Source of the DNA: Zoroaster sp. YZ-2022
Taxonomy: Eukaryota; Echinodermata; Asteroidea; Forcipulatida; Zoroasteridae
DNA: 64,000 nucleotides
NCBI GenBank assembly: GCA_029582265.1
Contig: CM055837.1
Span: 8,011,926 to 8,075,925, forward strand
Direction of reading: 5' to 3'
Program-made: the position numbers and the translations under genes
Shown: positions 47,101 through 57,800 of the stretch, one piece after another
How positions within the stretch are numbered: the first letter of the stretch is position 1
Layout of the letters: every line of letters starts with the position of its first letter
Notes under the pieces: generated by a model
The model's database searches: none
Told to the model about the DNA's origin: nothing
The model's input: the letters and a program-made list of their open reading frames with translations, nothing else

Positions 47101-47593
47101 CGATCAACAGGGCATGGAGTGCTAGCTTTAGATTAACTCAGTCACAGAAAATAATACCTCTTAGATAAGGTCATAACCACTGTTGCTGCATAAATGAGAC
47201 AGTAATTTTCAGTCACTGTGTTCTTCTTAAACTAGGACACCAATTCCATTCCCTGTTGAAAGTCTGTTCTGATCATGATGATATTATCCATTTAAACTAT
47301 GGCAATCATGGTACTGGCTTTTCCATTGAGCTAACCTCCCTGAAACCAAATTCTGATAAAAACAAAACAGATCAGCAAGAGGAAATGTAACCCTGTGTCT
47401 GCCCCTGGGGTGACATACTGACCTTGAGAGTAGCCACACCTGGCGAGTACGTGCCATGGCATAGCGTAGGACAGTCCTCTCTAAAGCCACATCGCTGTTC
47501 ATGTAGTTCTCCCACAGGCTGTCCCATGCATCCTGGTTCCCGATCTCTTCCATTCCAAAGCGGTAAACGTGGTACTTGAGATTCACTGGTATG
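44160..47593 (-). CDS. M1-family aminopeptidase, C-terminal exons (ERAP1-like C domain)
   Basis: Four complement exons: 47593-47423 (IPVNLKYHVYRFGMEEIG, WENYMNSDVALERTVLRYAM), 45769-45628 (YLEYCQDTNKIREQDFFSTV, VGNLLVWDWVRANYD), 45049-44968 (FGVSNRYLGQMVPGF) and 44303-44160 (ARGRLQAVERIKTNINWLAK, ending at a TAG after WLDTNM). Order and motifs match the helical C-terminal domain of aminopeptidase N, ERAP and related gluzincins, which closes over the active site. Introns are GT-AG and in phase. Exon 45769-45628 has a one-base excess near 45641, giving a premature TAA after RANYD; the LVDR residues follow in another frame. Catalytic HExxH exons are not found in the window; they should lie upstream, to the right, but I see none before 54 kb. 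Could be a pseudogene, a partial copy or an assembly error. Confidence 0.8.
44545..44758. mobile_element. TTAA-type foldback MITE (ATCGTCACGATCA family), copy 2
   Basis: ACTATATCGTCACAATCAAC to GATCGAGACAATACTGTTTC, with the AACAGGGCATGGAAT and GATTCCATGCCCTGTTG arms. TTAA lies at the right border; the left is eroded. Located in the last intron of the aminopeptidase gene. Confidence 0.65.
45129..45427 (-). mobile_element. CR1/L2-type LINE 3' end
   Basis: The complement frame 45427-45301 reads GDRSFEVVAPRLWNDLPLYI then RESQSVDSFKKSLKTHLM and stops. A-PRLWN-LP..IR.S.S...FK..LK is the hallmark C-terminus of CR1/L2 clade reverse transcriptases. The 3' untranslated tail reads CTTGAGCACTTCTTGGTGGA and TATGTGCGCATTATAAAT then (ATT)n, nearly the same as the 3' part of the window's tRNA-SINEs. 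It lies in an intron of the aminopeptidase gene. Confidence 0.8.
45870..46015 (+). repeat. dispersed repeat fragment (same family as 12000-12120)
   Basis: GTGTGATTTGACAAAAGTAA and CTGAACCTCCTGGATGTTTA-like words appear in the order seen at 12.0 and 35.5 kb. Non-coding. Confidence 0.5.
46521..47030 (+). repeat. 20-bp minisatellite, about 25 copies
   Basis: Unit GGCGTCCATTTAGCAAACAG repeats with an exact 20-bp period for 510 bp. Variants are point changes only (e.g. GGCATCC, AGTGTCC, CATCGCGTCC, TTTAGAAAAC); no unit has an indel. Related single words (CAGGGTGTCCAAATATTTC) just upstream may be the seed. It is located in an intron of the aminopeptidase gene. Confidence 0.97.
47084..47291. mobile_element. 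TTAA-type foldback MITE (ATCGTCACGATCA family), copy 3
   Basis: TTAA at 47080-47083 and 47292-47295. ATATCGTCACGATCAACAGG at the left and GATCATGATGATATTATCC at the right are imperfect inverted ends. Confidence 0.7.
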
Positions 47594-47762
47594 CTGCATT
47601 GTGAATTCAATCAAAGATCAGAGGATACACTCATGTAAAATGCATTCTTACATTAATCAAATCTGGATATTACGTATATGTACTGCATTCACATTTACCA
47701 ACCAAAAGCTTCATAGAATTGTGTGAGAACTTTAGTCCAACAAAAATGTTTACAGCCAATGC

Positions 47763-47833
47763 ATAATAATAATAATAATAATAATAACAACAATAACAAT
47801 AACAATAACAATAACAATAACAATAACAATAAC

Positions 47834-47888
<55 letters not shown>

Positions 47889-48221
47889 GGACTTATATAG
47901 CGCACGTATCCACCAACTAAGTGGTGCTCATAAGGCTCATTATATCATTACCCCTGCTCATAAGGCTCATAAATCATTCCTGAAACCATCTCAGCTCCCT
48001 GGGGAGTATACAGCTCAATTGCTGCCATTACAGCGCATATAGGGCTAATCAACCAACTGTGCCCTCACAGGTACCCATTTAACCCCAGGGTGGAGAGAAG
48101 CAATTATGGTTAAGTGTCTTGCTCAAGGACACAAGTGTCACGGCTGGGATTCGAACCCACATTCTGCTGCTAACACCAGAACTTGAGTCCGGCAAGCTAG
48201 ACCGCTCGGCGACGACACTCC
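47763..48221 (-). repeat. tRNA-derived SINE (family A), complement, with long AAT/AACAAT tail
   Basis: On the complement it starts GAGTGTCGTCGCCGAGCGG, has the B box GGGTTCGAATCCCAGCC, GAGCAAGACACTTAACCA, and the TTGGTGGATACGTGCGC domain. The tail (47763-47884 on this strand) is unusually long, a mixture of (AAT)n and (AACAAT)n. Confidence 0.9.
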
Positions 48222-49805
48222 TCCGCTTACCCATTTTTCAGGATTTTTTATACTTTTGTCAACTTTTTTTTATAAACGGTTAGTGCAGTTTTGGTCGGTT
48301 AACCGTCCCATCACTAATCATCACTAATCAACACTAAGTAATCTCAATCCCCAAAACTTCAGCCTTAAATCTTCAGTTTTATGACAAACATGTAAGATAA
48401 TTCTTGTAATTGTAGATGGCAAATTGGCTACATATACAATGTAAACGCACAATGCATTATGACACACTCAATCTATTTATACTGCATAATTGTTTGGAAC
48501 GCGTAGATCGCGTCACAACACATGTACAGTATCATAGCAGCAAATATGACATGAGGTGCATAATCAACTGAAGCATGTTAAAAAGCACCCTATTCCAAGC
48601 AAACAGCTGTCACATATTGCTCTGCTTTACCATCCGTTAATACACCTTCACATGATTAAGTTTTGTCCAATCAGATTTGTTAAACTATCTTTGGCATTTA
48701 TGAATGCAGGACGCAGACATTGGGGTCATGGCTACGGGCCATAAAGAACCACACCTTTGTCTCAGTCCTTTATCACCCGTGACCATGACCCTCAGTCTTC
48801 ATCCTGAGGTTAAGACGATGTGACAAACTTTTATTCCATTAATAATAAATAATGAAACCAAATTCCCTCATCAATTTTCTGAGATTGTTTGACTTTATAA
48901 TCAACATTTATTGGCCTTAAGTAAGAACAATCCAAGCAGAAATTTCAGTCGGGTATAATTTGTTTTTATAAAAACTTACAGATAATGTCAGGAATGCCAT
49001 TAGCTGTGAGCTGCCTCTGATGAGCCTGCAGAGGGTACCCGAGTTCATCAAAATGATTGCCTGGGTTCATCAAGTGGGTGGGTGCCTGGGTTCATCAAAT
49101 GGGTGATTTTCCCTAGCAGTTACAGGTTGCTGGAGGTTGAATCTACTTGCAGATGCATCATCTGTGTTAAAAACATACAAATAATTTCATTACCTATTTT
49201 GACCAGTTTTTAGAAGCCGAGTATAGACGATGTGACCAATGACATCACAATGTTTCCAAAAGAGCCCCAAAGGTCAAAACTGCGACAGGCTCAAAATATA
49301 CATTGGTCTATGACAAGAAACCATATAACCATTAGTTGTTTTTCTCTTTATTTAATAATATAAAAAAAGATAATTTACAGAATACAGGAGTGTATTCTGT
49401 AGAAAGGAGGCAAATAACTTTCAATTAAGTCATTCCATATAATAATTCTCTGGGCATGGATAGAGTAATGAATTCAATAAAATAATTTACTAATCAGTGT
49501 GAACCGTTAGTCTAAAAATGAGTACAGTGATGTCTTATTCATAAAGCCCACAGTATTCAACATTGACCCACCACATTTTTTACACTGAAAATACCTTTTA
49601 ATCTTAAATGTTAAAAAAAAAAATTGGTTTTTGAATTAAATGAACTATTTCCTTTAAAAAAAATTGGTAAATTTAATTCCTTTTTTCTAAGACGAAAGCA
49701 CTTCAGTTGGAATACTTTCTCAGGAAGATGTATACTTGTACCAAATTTACACCAAGTAACTTTTACAAACATGTATAATAGTTTGTGAAATTGATAATCT
49801 AATAA
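48222..49805. other. no gene supported
   Basis: A complement stretch at about 49140-48978 (GYPLQAHQRQLTANGIPDI before a GTAAG donor) reads like a possible exon but matches no family I know and fits neither neighbour. Two near-identical GGTTCATCAA-TGGGTG words lie next to it. Otherwise AT-rich. Confidence 0.35.
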
Positions 49806-49807
49806 TG

Positions 49808-49982
49808 ATAATTGATAATCGGAGTGCATGGAATTGGTGTCCTAGTTTAAGATGAACACTGTGATTAAAAATTACTGGCTCATTTATGTAGCAGCAATGG
49901 TAATACGACCTTATCATGTGGGGTATTATTTTCATTGAATGAGTTAATTTAAAACTAGCAATCCGATTCAATGCCCTGTCCC
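49808..49982. mobile_element. TTAA-type foldback MITE, copy 4, truncated
   Basis: GCATGGAATTGGTGTCCTAG through CGACCTTATCATGTGGGGTA to GATTCAATGCCCTGTCC follows copy 1 closely, but the outermost arms are missing. Confidence 0.6.
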
Positions 49983-50039
49983 TATGCATTTTTACTAGAA
50001 ACCTTCCTCAACCTGTCAAATCCCAACACGGTTGACTGT

Positions 50040-50590
50040 TGCTGGTTTACAGTACTCAACCCATCAAACTCCAACAGTCCACTTGCCATAACAGTACTCA
50101 ACCCGTCAAACTCCAACAGGCCCTTAGCTGTTAGATTTTGATTGAGTGGGGACACATGGCCCAAAGTAAAGTACTGGAGTCACACAGTACTCAACCCATC
50201 ATAATCCAACAATTGTTTTCATGCTAAAAAAACTTAACTACACAAAAACTAAAACACCCTATGGAATAAATGGTAGGTTCTAGTTATATGATGTTAGACA
50301 CAATGCCAAGCATACCTACATGTAAGTACAATATTTGCCTTTATCAGTTGTTCATTACAGCAGGTTGCATACACACACACTCTCCACTCAAAGTCTAACA
50401 ATGTTGCATGCTAGTAGAACCACTGTCCTCACTCAATCAAAATCCAACACTGTTACTGCATACATACAGTACTCATCCAGCCATATTCCAACACTTTACA
50501 CATGCCATATCAGAAGTACACAGTACTCAACCCATCAAACTCCAACAATCCCTGGTGTTAGAGTTTGGCTGGATGGGGATCGTTAGGGTT
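50040..50590 (+). repeat. diverged tandem repeat (CAGTACTCAACCCATCAAACTCCAACA-like)
   Basis: ACAGTACTCAACCCATCAAA and CTCCAACA variants recur about nine times at irregular spacing, with connecting pieces such as CATACATACAGTACTC. The last unit is followed by an inverted relative (GTTAGAGTTTGGCTGGATGG), so the array may be the interior of a degraded foldback. Confidence 0.6.
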
Positions 50591-50599
50591 AAGGCAAAA

Positions 50600-52070
50600 A
50601 AGGGCTTCAAAATCGGTGCGGTGACGTGCTTTTTTTTGCCAAGCAGTGAAATACGTGATACATGTACATGTATGTACGTGGTTATTGGAACCAGACCAAA
50701 TTTCCCATACACAAATTATGGTGGCTAAGAGAGGCCACACAAATCAGGCAAAGGTTTAAACCCCTACATCGTATGTGAAAAAGTCGTTTAAAGCAGAATT
50801 CCAATCGATCCAGTAATTTTGGCTGCAATGAATACCCTGCATGCGGGTATGAGGGGACGCATGGAGACCAGAAAATGGAGACTTTTTTTGACATGATAGA
50901 AATATGTGAACCTACCTATAAATACATGATAAGGCATGTAACTGGTTGACCCTCATGCTTTTCCTGGCAACACTGTTGAAGGCTGATGAGGTGTGGTAGT
51001 TGTCACTTGTTGGTTGAGCTGATGATCCTTCCATTAGTAGTATATGTAGACACAGCATCTCTGTGATGTCATCATGGTCAATTGTGACAGAAAACAAGAA
51101 TATTCTATTGTCCTTTGTTATATAAATGGCAAAACCATCAAAATCAGTTGAATGCCAGAACGGTATTTTAAATCCCACTTTAATGTATTTTTATTTTGCT
51201 TGCCCAAAATTTTTATTAAATTCAGCAAGTTTCCTACAGTAAAAGTATGTGGATTATTTGATGTTTTAGAGCTACATGTAAATATTAAAGATGTGATCGT
51301 GTGTGTGTGTGTGTGTGTGTGATTGTGTGTTGCATACGCTGTGTGGACTTGAGAACAAAAGATGTCCACACAGTGTAGGAACTGGATACACTGTGTGGAC
51401 TTACACACGTCCACACAGTGTTTTCGGACATCAGAAAAGTTTGATTTTCTCGGAAAGTAAGCATTTGTCTAGGCAGGTTTTTTGACTTAAATTGGAGGAT
51501 ATTATGAAATGGGAAAACTGATACGATTCATACGAAATCAGCTCCAAAAACACTCTTCTGTGGAAATGGCAACGGTTTTAAGAATTTCATATCCTTAAGT
51601 ACACGAGAACAAAAGTTTGTGTGTGTGGGTAGGCCTTCGCAAGGTTGTGGGGACTTATAACAAAAAGGCAGGCAAGAACATTTTCATGTCCCCATAGCAT
51701 TTTTGGTCCCCACAACTGTGTCTAAAAGCGAGTGCATGTCCCCACAATTACAAAAAAAAGTCTACAAGTGTGTGTGTGGTTTTTTTTTAAAACTATTTCA
51801 TCAACAAAATTTCAATTTCTTTTTTTTTTAAATTAAAATTCATTCATTCAAGTATGGTCTTCAACAGGGTTGGGACAATGACACGTTTAAGTTTTAACAG
51901 GGGAAAAAAATTGTGTAACTTATTCAAATTTATGAAATAATCCACATACCTTATTACCTTCTATTTCTGTGAATATTTGCTGGTTCTTTTATTTCACAAA
52001 GCACTGCCAGAAACCTATTGTATGTTCACAATTCCCACGTACATGTAATTCATTTGATACATTTTAATTA
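50600..52070. other. no gene supported; GT microsatellite at 51297-51330
   Basis: A complement open frame at 51178-50912 ends at a GTAGGT donor (NSVARKSMRVNQLHALSCIY) but has no recognised family. 51340-51420 holds several inverted CACTGTGTGGAC words. Nothing else is supported. Confidence 0.35.
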
Positions 52071-52077
52071 CCCTTAA

Positions 52078-52391
52078 CTCTCCTACTCTAGCTGCACTTC
52101 AGTAAGAAGTAGCTATTGTGATCAAAACCAGTCAACTGCCTGTTTTGACTGTTGACCCAAATGTGCACACATGGGCATTTTTGACTGGTTTTTACTGACA
52201 TTTTGACCACCCTGAACGATACCAGACAATGCTTTTACCAGTCAAAAATAGTTGACTCATTTTGACCTGTAAATGCACTTACTACATGTAAGGTTTGACA
52301 GTGTTCGACTTTTAAGTGCACTAGATATACCTTGGCAAGTATATCAACATTTTGACTGATTTTGACCCTTGTAGTAGTAACATTAGAAGGG
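52078..52391 (+). mobile_element. 314-bp TTAA MITE, complete copy
   Basis: TTAA at 52074-52077 and 52392-52395; ends CTCTCCTACTCTAGC and CATTAGAAGGG. The interior has several TTTTGAC/GTCAAAA words in both orientations. A truncated inverse copy is at 11605-11873. Confidence 0.75.
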
Positions 52392-52519
52392 TTAACGTAA
52401 CTAAAAATTTTAATAAAATTTCACAAAAATTACCTATCTCACAATACTTAGTGAACATTATGCCAAAAGTATCTGCTTGGGCAAGCTTACCTTATCACAA
52501 CATTTTAGATTGTAATAAT

Positions 52520-52708
52520 TAGCAGGTCAAAAGTTGAAAAATTGTCCCTTTTTTGTACATGTGGGAAGGATTCCAGTGTATTGGCCCTAATGTTAACATG
52601 GTGCTCAGGACAATACACTGGACTCCCTCCATATCCTTGGCCCTAGCCTAGTGTCACATGTACAAAAAAGGAGCAATTTTCCCTCTTTTCAACTTTTGAG
52701 CTGCTAAA
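52520..52708. repeat. foldback of about 185 bp
   Basis: AGCAGGTCAAAAGTTGAAAA, CCTTTTTTGTACATGTG and CCAGTGTATTG at the left are mirrored by CAATACACTGG, CACATGTACAAAAAAGG and TTCAACTTTTGAGCTGCT at the right. A half-copy (GCAGATCAAAAATTGAAAAA ... CCAGTGTATTG) lies at 53783-53870. Confidence 0.75.
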
Positions 52709-52709
52709 C

Positions 52710-54180
52710 ATTTGCCAAGTCAGGGAACAGAATGTATGAGCTCATGCAAGAGTGCGCACGCGCACGTTCCATTAGACTCAGGGACAAGTCGTTAGACAGT
52801 CGTGTTTTGTCTGTAGCTGCCGCCGCATATACCAGCACGGAACACTGTTGAAGGTAGCGGCACCTAAACTCGGCTAATTATCGACTTGATTTCAAGTCTA
52901 ACGTTCCATGAATGACGTGATTTCTCACAACCACATGTACGTAGACAGCTAGCTGCATGATAATAAAACCACTGTAAACATGTTCAATGTCTTGTCCAAC
53001 ATGTTTCTTTCATTAGGGCCTATTGTGTGTTTAAACAGTGGAAAAACCAATGGTAGTTTGAAATTTAAAAAAGAATGGCGGCCATCTTGAAAATATAAAA
53101 TAAAAAATAAAAAGCCCCTCCTTCCTTTTTTTCAGAAACCCAGATGCCAAACATGTTTTTTTTTTTACTCAGCCTGTGTTAGGGCCTAGTATGGGTAGAA
53201 TGTCGAATCTGGCTGCCACTATTTTTCATTAATTTATATAACCAATAATGTAATCTTACCTACATGTACCTGGTAAGGTGGAGAACATATGGATGATGAT
53301 TGACATATACTTCAAATTATTCCAGGATATTTATTTCATGAAAAATCAGGCATTTTTGGTATACGATGACTTCCTCAGTCATGTCAGTCTGATCTTGTAG
53401 TTGTAAACTCCACAATTAGTGACCAACACAGTCATTGTACATGCGTAGTGGCAACTATAATAGGATCCTTCTATTTTCTGAAGGGGAGGATTTTTTTAGA
53501 AGGGAAATCAAGTCCGAAAACCATCATAAAAGTGCATTTTAAAGATAGTTTTTGCTTTCTGTACCACCAAAAATCAATAGAATGATTTTTTGACTGGTTA
53601 GTGGTTGCAAAAAAATCCAAAAAAGCCCTTAAAAAGTTGCGGCCGGATAGGACATTCTTTCCCCTAGTATAATTATTTCACCAAAATTACTGATCTCACA
53701 ATAGCAAACTTTATGCCAAATAAGTGTCTGCTTGGGCAAGCTTACCTAATCACAAAATTTTAAATTGTAACAATTACTGAATTAGCAGATCAAAAATTGA
53801 AAAATCGCTCTATTTTTGTACATGAGGGCCAAGCCTAAGGATACATGTACGGCGGGAGTCCAGTGTATTGCCTATTGGCCCTAACTAGACTGGAGTCCAG
53901 TCTCACTCAGGTAAGGCCATGAGAATGAAAGTCATAGATTTGCGTCCACCGCCCACATGTCCCGAAAGCTACCGCCTAAATTTTTCATTATTTGCCAAAA
54001 AAATCATTATTTGCACAAAAAACGTATTTCCACCAAACAAATTTAGTTCCAAATCATCCACATCGGTAAAACGAAGTTTTTACCAAATTTCCACCACTGT
54101 GCGCTATAATCATTATAGCACATGTTCTCTTAGAGTCTTAATACAGTCTTAGTCCCGCATACGTATGGTGGCCCTAAAGG
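52710..54180. other. intergenic, no gene supported
   Basis: Apart from the partial foldback copy at 53.78-53.87 kb, no element or coding region is recognised. Confidence 0.4.
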
Positions 54181-54189
54181 GACATCAAA

Positions 54190-54612
54190 CATATATATTT
54201 ACGTGAATATTTACGTAAATATTCACGTTTTTTGCCCCAAATCGCAAATATTCACGTAAATATTCACGTAAATATTTGCGATTTGTGCCCCAATCGCAAA
54301 TATTTACGTGAATATTCACGTAAATATTCACGATTTGTGCCCCAAATCGCAAATATTTACGTGAATATTTACGTAAATATTCACGATTTGTGCCCCAATC
54401 GCAAATATTTACGTGAATATTTACGTAAATATTCACGATTTGTGCCCCAATCGCAAATATTTACGTGAATATTCACGTAAATATTCACGATTTGTGCCCC
54501 AAATCGCAAATATTTACGTGAATATTTACGTAAATATTCACGATTTGTGCCCCAATCGCAAATATTTACGTGAATATTTACGTAAATATTTGCGATTTGT
54601 GCCCAAATCGCA
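54190..54612. repeat. 52-53-bp tandem repeat built of nested ACGTAAATATTCACG palindromes
   Basis: Seven to eight units of the form ATCGCAAATATTTACGTGAA / TATT(C/T)ACGTAAATATTCACG / ATTTGTGCCCCA. GTGCCC recurs at 54285, 54337, 54390, 54442, 54494, 54547 and 54599. Each unit has staggered TACGTGAATATTCACGTA-type palindromes, so both strands read almost the same and even encode similar open frames (NIYVNIHVNI). These frames are an artefact of composition. Confidence 0.9.
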
Positions 54613-54702
54613 AACCCAGTCATCCGTGAATATTTGTGTTTTTTTAGCAACCTAGGTATGCAAGCACGCAGTTTAGTCTGGCACCCTGTACCATACACGT
54701 TG

Positions 54703-54842
54703 GCCGTATCCGAATTGGCGGCTACAGTTACAGCTACGTCTACGCTGTTGCTAAGGGCGTTGCTAAGGACGTCTTATACTTCAACACATGATGACGCGGC
54801 GATCCAGCCGTAGCCGTAGCCCGTAGCCGCCATTTCGGCTTC
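54703..54842. repeat. inverted-repeat element with TGGCGGCTAC ends
   Basis: CCGAATTGGCGGCTACAGTT and ACAGCTACG at the left mirror CGTAGCCGTAGCCCGTAGCC and GCCATTTCGGC at the right. It sits 40 bp upstream of the SAM-HECT start codon and so forms part of that gene's promoter-proximal DNA. Confidence 0.6.
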
Positions 54843-54882
54843 GAGTTTACGCACGCTCTGCACTTGAGAAGTTGTTGACATC

Positions 54883-57800
54883 ATGGCGAAGGAAACCCCG
54901 GTAAATATAATAGGCCCCCTATGTGTTTCTTATTTTAGTTTATATTTTCACCAAAATAACCCCAAATGAATTGTACCGGGGGAGAGAGGGGTCCTGTTTT
55001 GGATTAATTTAATAGACCTTATGCACATGACGTCATTTGAGTAGGGCGCCCTCGGCTAGAGGTCAAAAGAAGGTTGCTCATTGGCCCAATCTGTGCGCCG
55101 CGCGTGTATAGATGTGTGCTTTCCATTGTTTCATCATCGTTTTACCTCTAAGATGGCGGCGTGATGACGTCAATGCATAAGGTCTATTGGGGCCTTGCCT
55201 GGGCTGGGCTGCGTTGCCGTGGATGCGTGATGCACTGTCGGAAATTCTGTGTGTCATGGTCGGAATTACCGTGTCATGTGTGTACTGTGGTGCAGCTAGC
55301 TGTTCGTGATGACCACACAAAGTCGTTGCCAAAACCACGGGGGGAAAACTCCACAAATAAGAGCACATCACATGGGGACATAAATTGACTCATAACTCTC
55401 CTTTTCAGTTGACATTAACCCCCAGATAACTGAGAAGTACATGGACTTTTTCGAGCATTGTTTTACTTCAAAATATCTAACTATTCTAAGCCATGCTTAC
55501 AAATGGCCATGGGCAAAAATGGGGCTCCTCTCTGACTCTGAGTCTGAGTCAATCCTCAAAGTGATGAAGTATTTATGAAGTGCAATGTAAACAGATGGTA
55601 TGCATACACACAGGTACATGAACATTTGTTAAACTCCACTTCCGGCTCCAAAACGTCACCAACACAACAGTATAAACCCTATCGGATCACAGTTTAATCT
55701 TGCTCACGGTGCAAAATTGTTGATTTTGAACACTCGTTGCTATCTGTGTATGGGCGCTCAAAATTCCCATGCTCTCCAGACGCTTGCGTGAAGTTCAAGC
55801 GCCCTGGTGGTGCAGACTAGCAACGAATGTTTGAAATCAACACTTTTCCCCAGTGAGCATGATGGCGCATTACTGTGAAAGTATTTATTGATGATGTAGG
55901 GTTATGAATCACCTCGAATTGGCAACATCAATGGCAATCAATTTTTAAAAGGAGTGAGAAATTACTGGGTTTTAAATTTGAGACATTTAGGTGTAGGCCT
56001 ATCGTTTGTGTACATGTACATGTACATACATAGACCAACGTAAAATTAGTCTTGCTTGTGTACTTGGCCCAATTTCACCGAACATGGCACATGTAGCTGC
56101 TTAGCACATAAAAATACTGCTTAGCATAGGTTACCTTACCAGCCGAAATGCCATATTGAAAGACTGAAAGTTATTGCAATTTTTTATATATACAGATTTA
56201 TCTTCAATGTTTAATTTGGTTTTGCTGGCAGTACTTTAAGGAGATCCACTTGATTGTAATTCAGTTCGCATTTGGTAATCCTACAGGGGGGTACTGTCAA
56301 CTGGTTTTAACTGGTTTTAATTTGTATTATTTTGTCTTGTGTAATCATTGTATCATTTGATCATATTTGTTTTTTTAATGTCTTTTTTGTACCCTGTGAA
56401 ATAATAAATGAAATGAAATGAAATGAAATTGCTTGTGACTGGTTCCTGTTAATTTATGCTGAGCAGGTACATTTTTACAGCAATCTGCTTACCAGCTTTG
56501 AATTCATAAAACTGGACACTGATTGAATACTAAATTTACATGCATTTTTTTTTTGTGGGGGGAATCAAATTGGTGTAAATTGCAATTCTTCTTAAGGCTG
56601 GTGACAGATGTAAATGGGATACATGTTTTTTAGCTTTGTGCTTCTGTTTGTTTTCTGTAGATTGGTGATATTCTACGGCGGCTTGGGCTTGATGAGGTCA
56701 TAAATATGTTTGAAGAGGAAAGGGTAGGTCAATGTTAGGTATTTCATTTAAATAATGAAATTACTATTATTTCCATGTGTGTTATATATTATTTTGTAAA
56801 AATCCTATTTCGTGGGGCCTTTAAATATGTTTTAGGTTGTGCCATGTTGATCAGTGAAAGGTACTTTTAATTTGGGATAGTATTTGTAGTACTAGTAGTT
56901 AAGTTCATTCATGTTTATAATGCTACTGGTTGGATCTTAGAGATGTAAGCACCTTTATCAATGCTGAAATGTTGTGATCTGCAATTCTGGACAATGGCAG
57001 TATTGTTGTTGCAATTTCACTCATTGGTGAAAGCCCCATGATGCACTCATGCATGTAATTAATTTCAGTCCCTACAGTACCTGGCACTTTTATATCCTTC
57101 CCATTGAAACTACTATTCCCCCTTTTCAGTGTCTTGTTTGTGCAGCATTTATACTAAATAGTTTATGTTTTTCTTAAAGGTGACTTCCTCCATGGCTCCA
57201 CATATGTCAGACGAGGAACTAAAATCATTGGGGATAAACAAAATTGGTGACAGATATGAATTGCGAAACCAGTGCCAAGCTACAGGTAACTTTTCATCAT
57301 GGAAGATGGATATTTGACAATTTATTAACTGTTATTTTCTTTTTTCTCTGTTAATTAAATGTTCACAGCTCACAGTTTTCATATATATTTTGAAAACTAC
57401 ATGATTGGAATGAATATCTTCTAAAAACGAATGATGTGACACAACTAAACTTTGATGTATTTCCTGATTTTGACACCCTGTTGTCAAATCCTTGCTAAAA
57501 CATTGCTACCTTGGAATAGAATTGACTATGGGATAGTAGTTTCAATCATTCCAGCTATTGTTTGCCTCAGGCCATGCATGCACCCCTGCTCCGATTCATC
57601 AATCATCAAAAGTGGGGTAGGCGTTAAAAAGAAAACTACATTTATGTTATTAATGCCTGAATTTTTTTCCTATGTTGTACAATGTTCCCCTATGTTGTTT
57701 TGGTATATGGTGATCAGGTGCTTTACTATCAAGGACTAACTGGCTAATAACAGGTGCTACATTGTTCTCGCAATTTGTAGTCTACAAGCCATGTAAAAAG

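Noticed and set aside
48978..49140. Complement exon-like segment ending in GTAAG (GYPLQAHQRQLTANGIPDI)
   Set aside because: Does not match the aminopeptidase family and has no partner exons.
50912..51178. 88-codon complement open frame with a GTAGGT donor
   Set aside because: No recognisable family; may be chance.
54185..54698. Long open frames on both strands rich in NIYVNIHVNI
   Set aside because: They arise from the 52-53-bp palindromic tandem repeat and read alike on both strands; not a gene.
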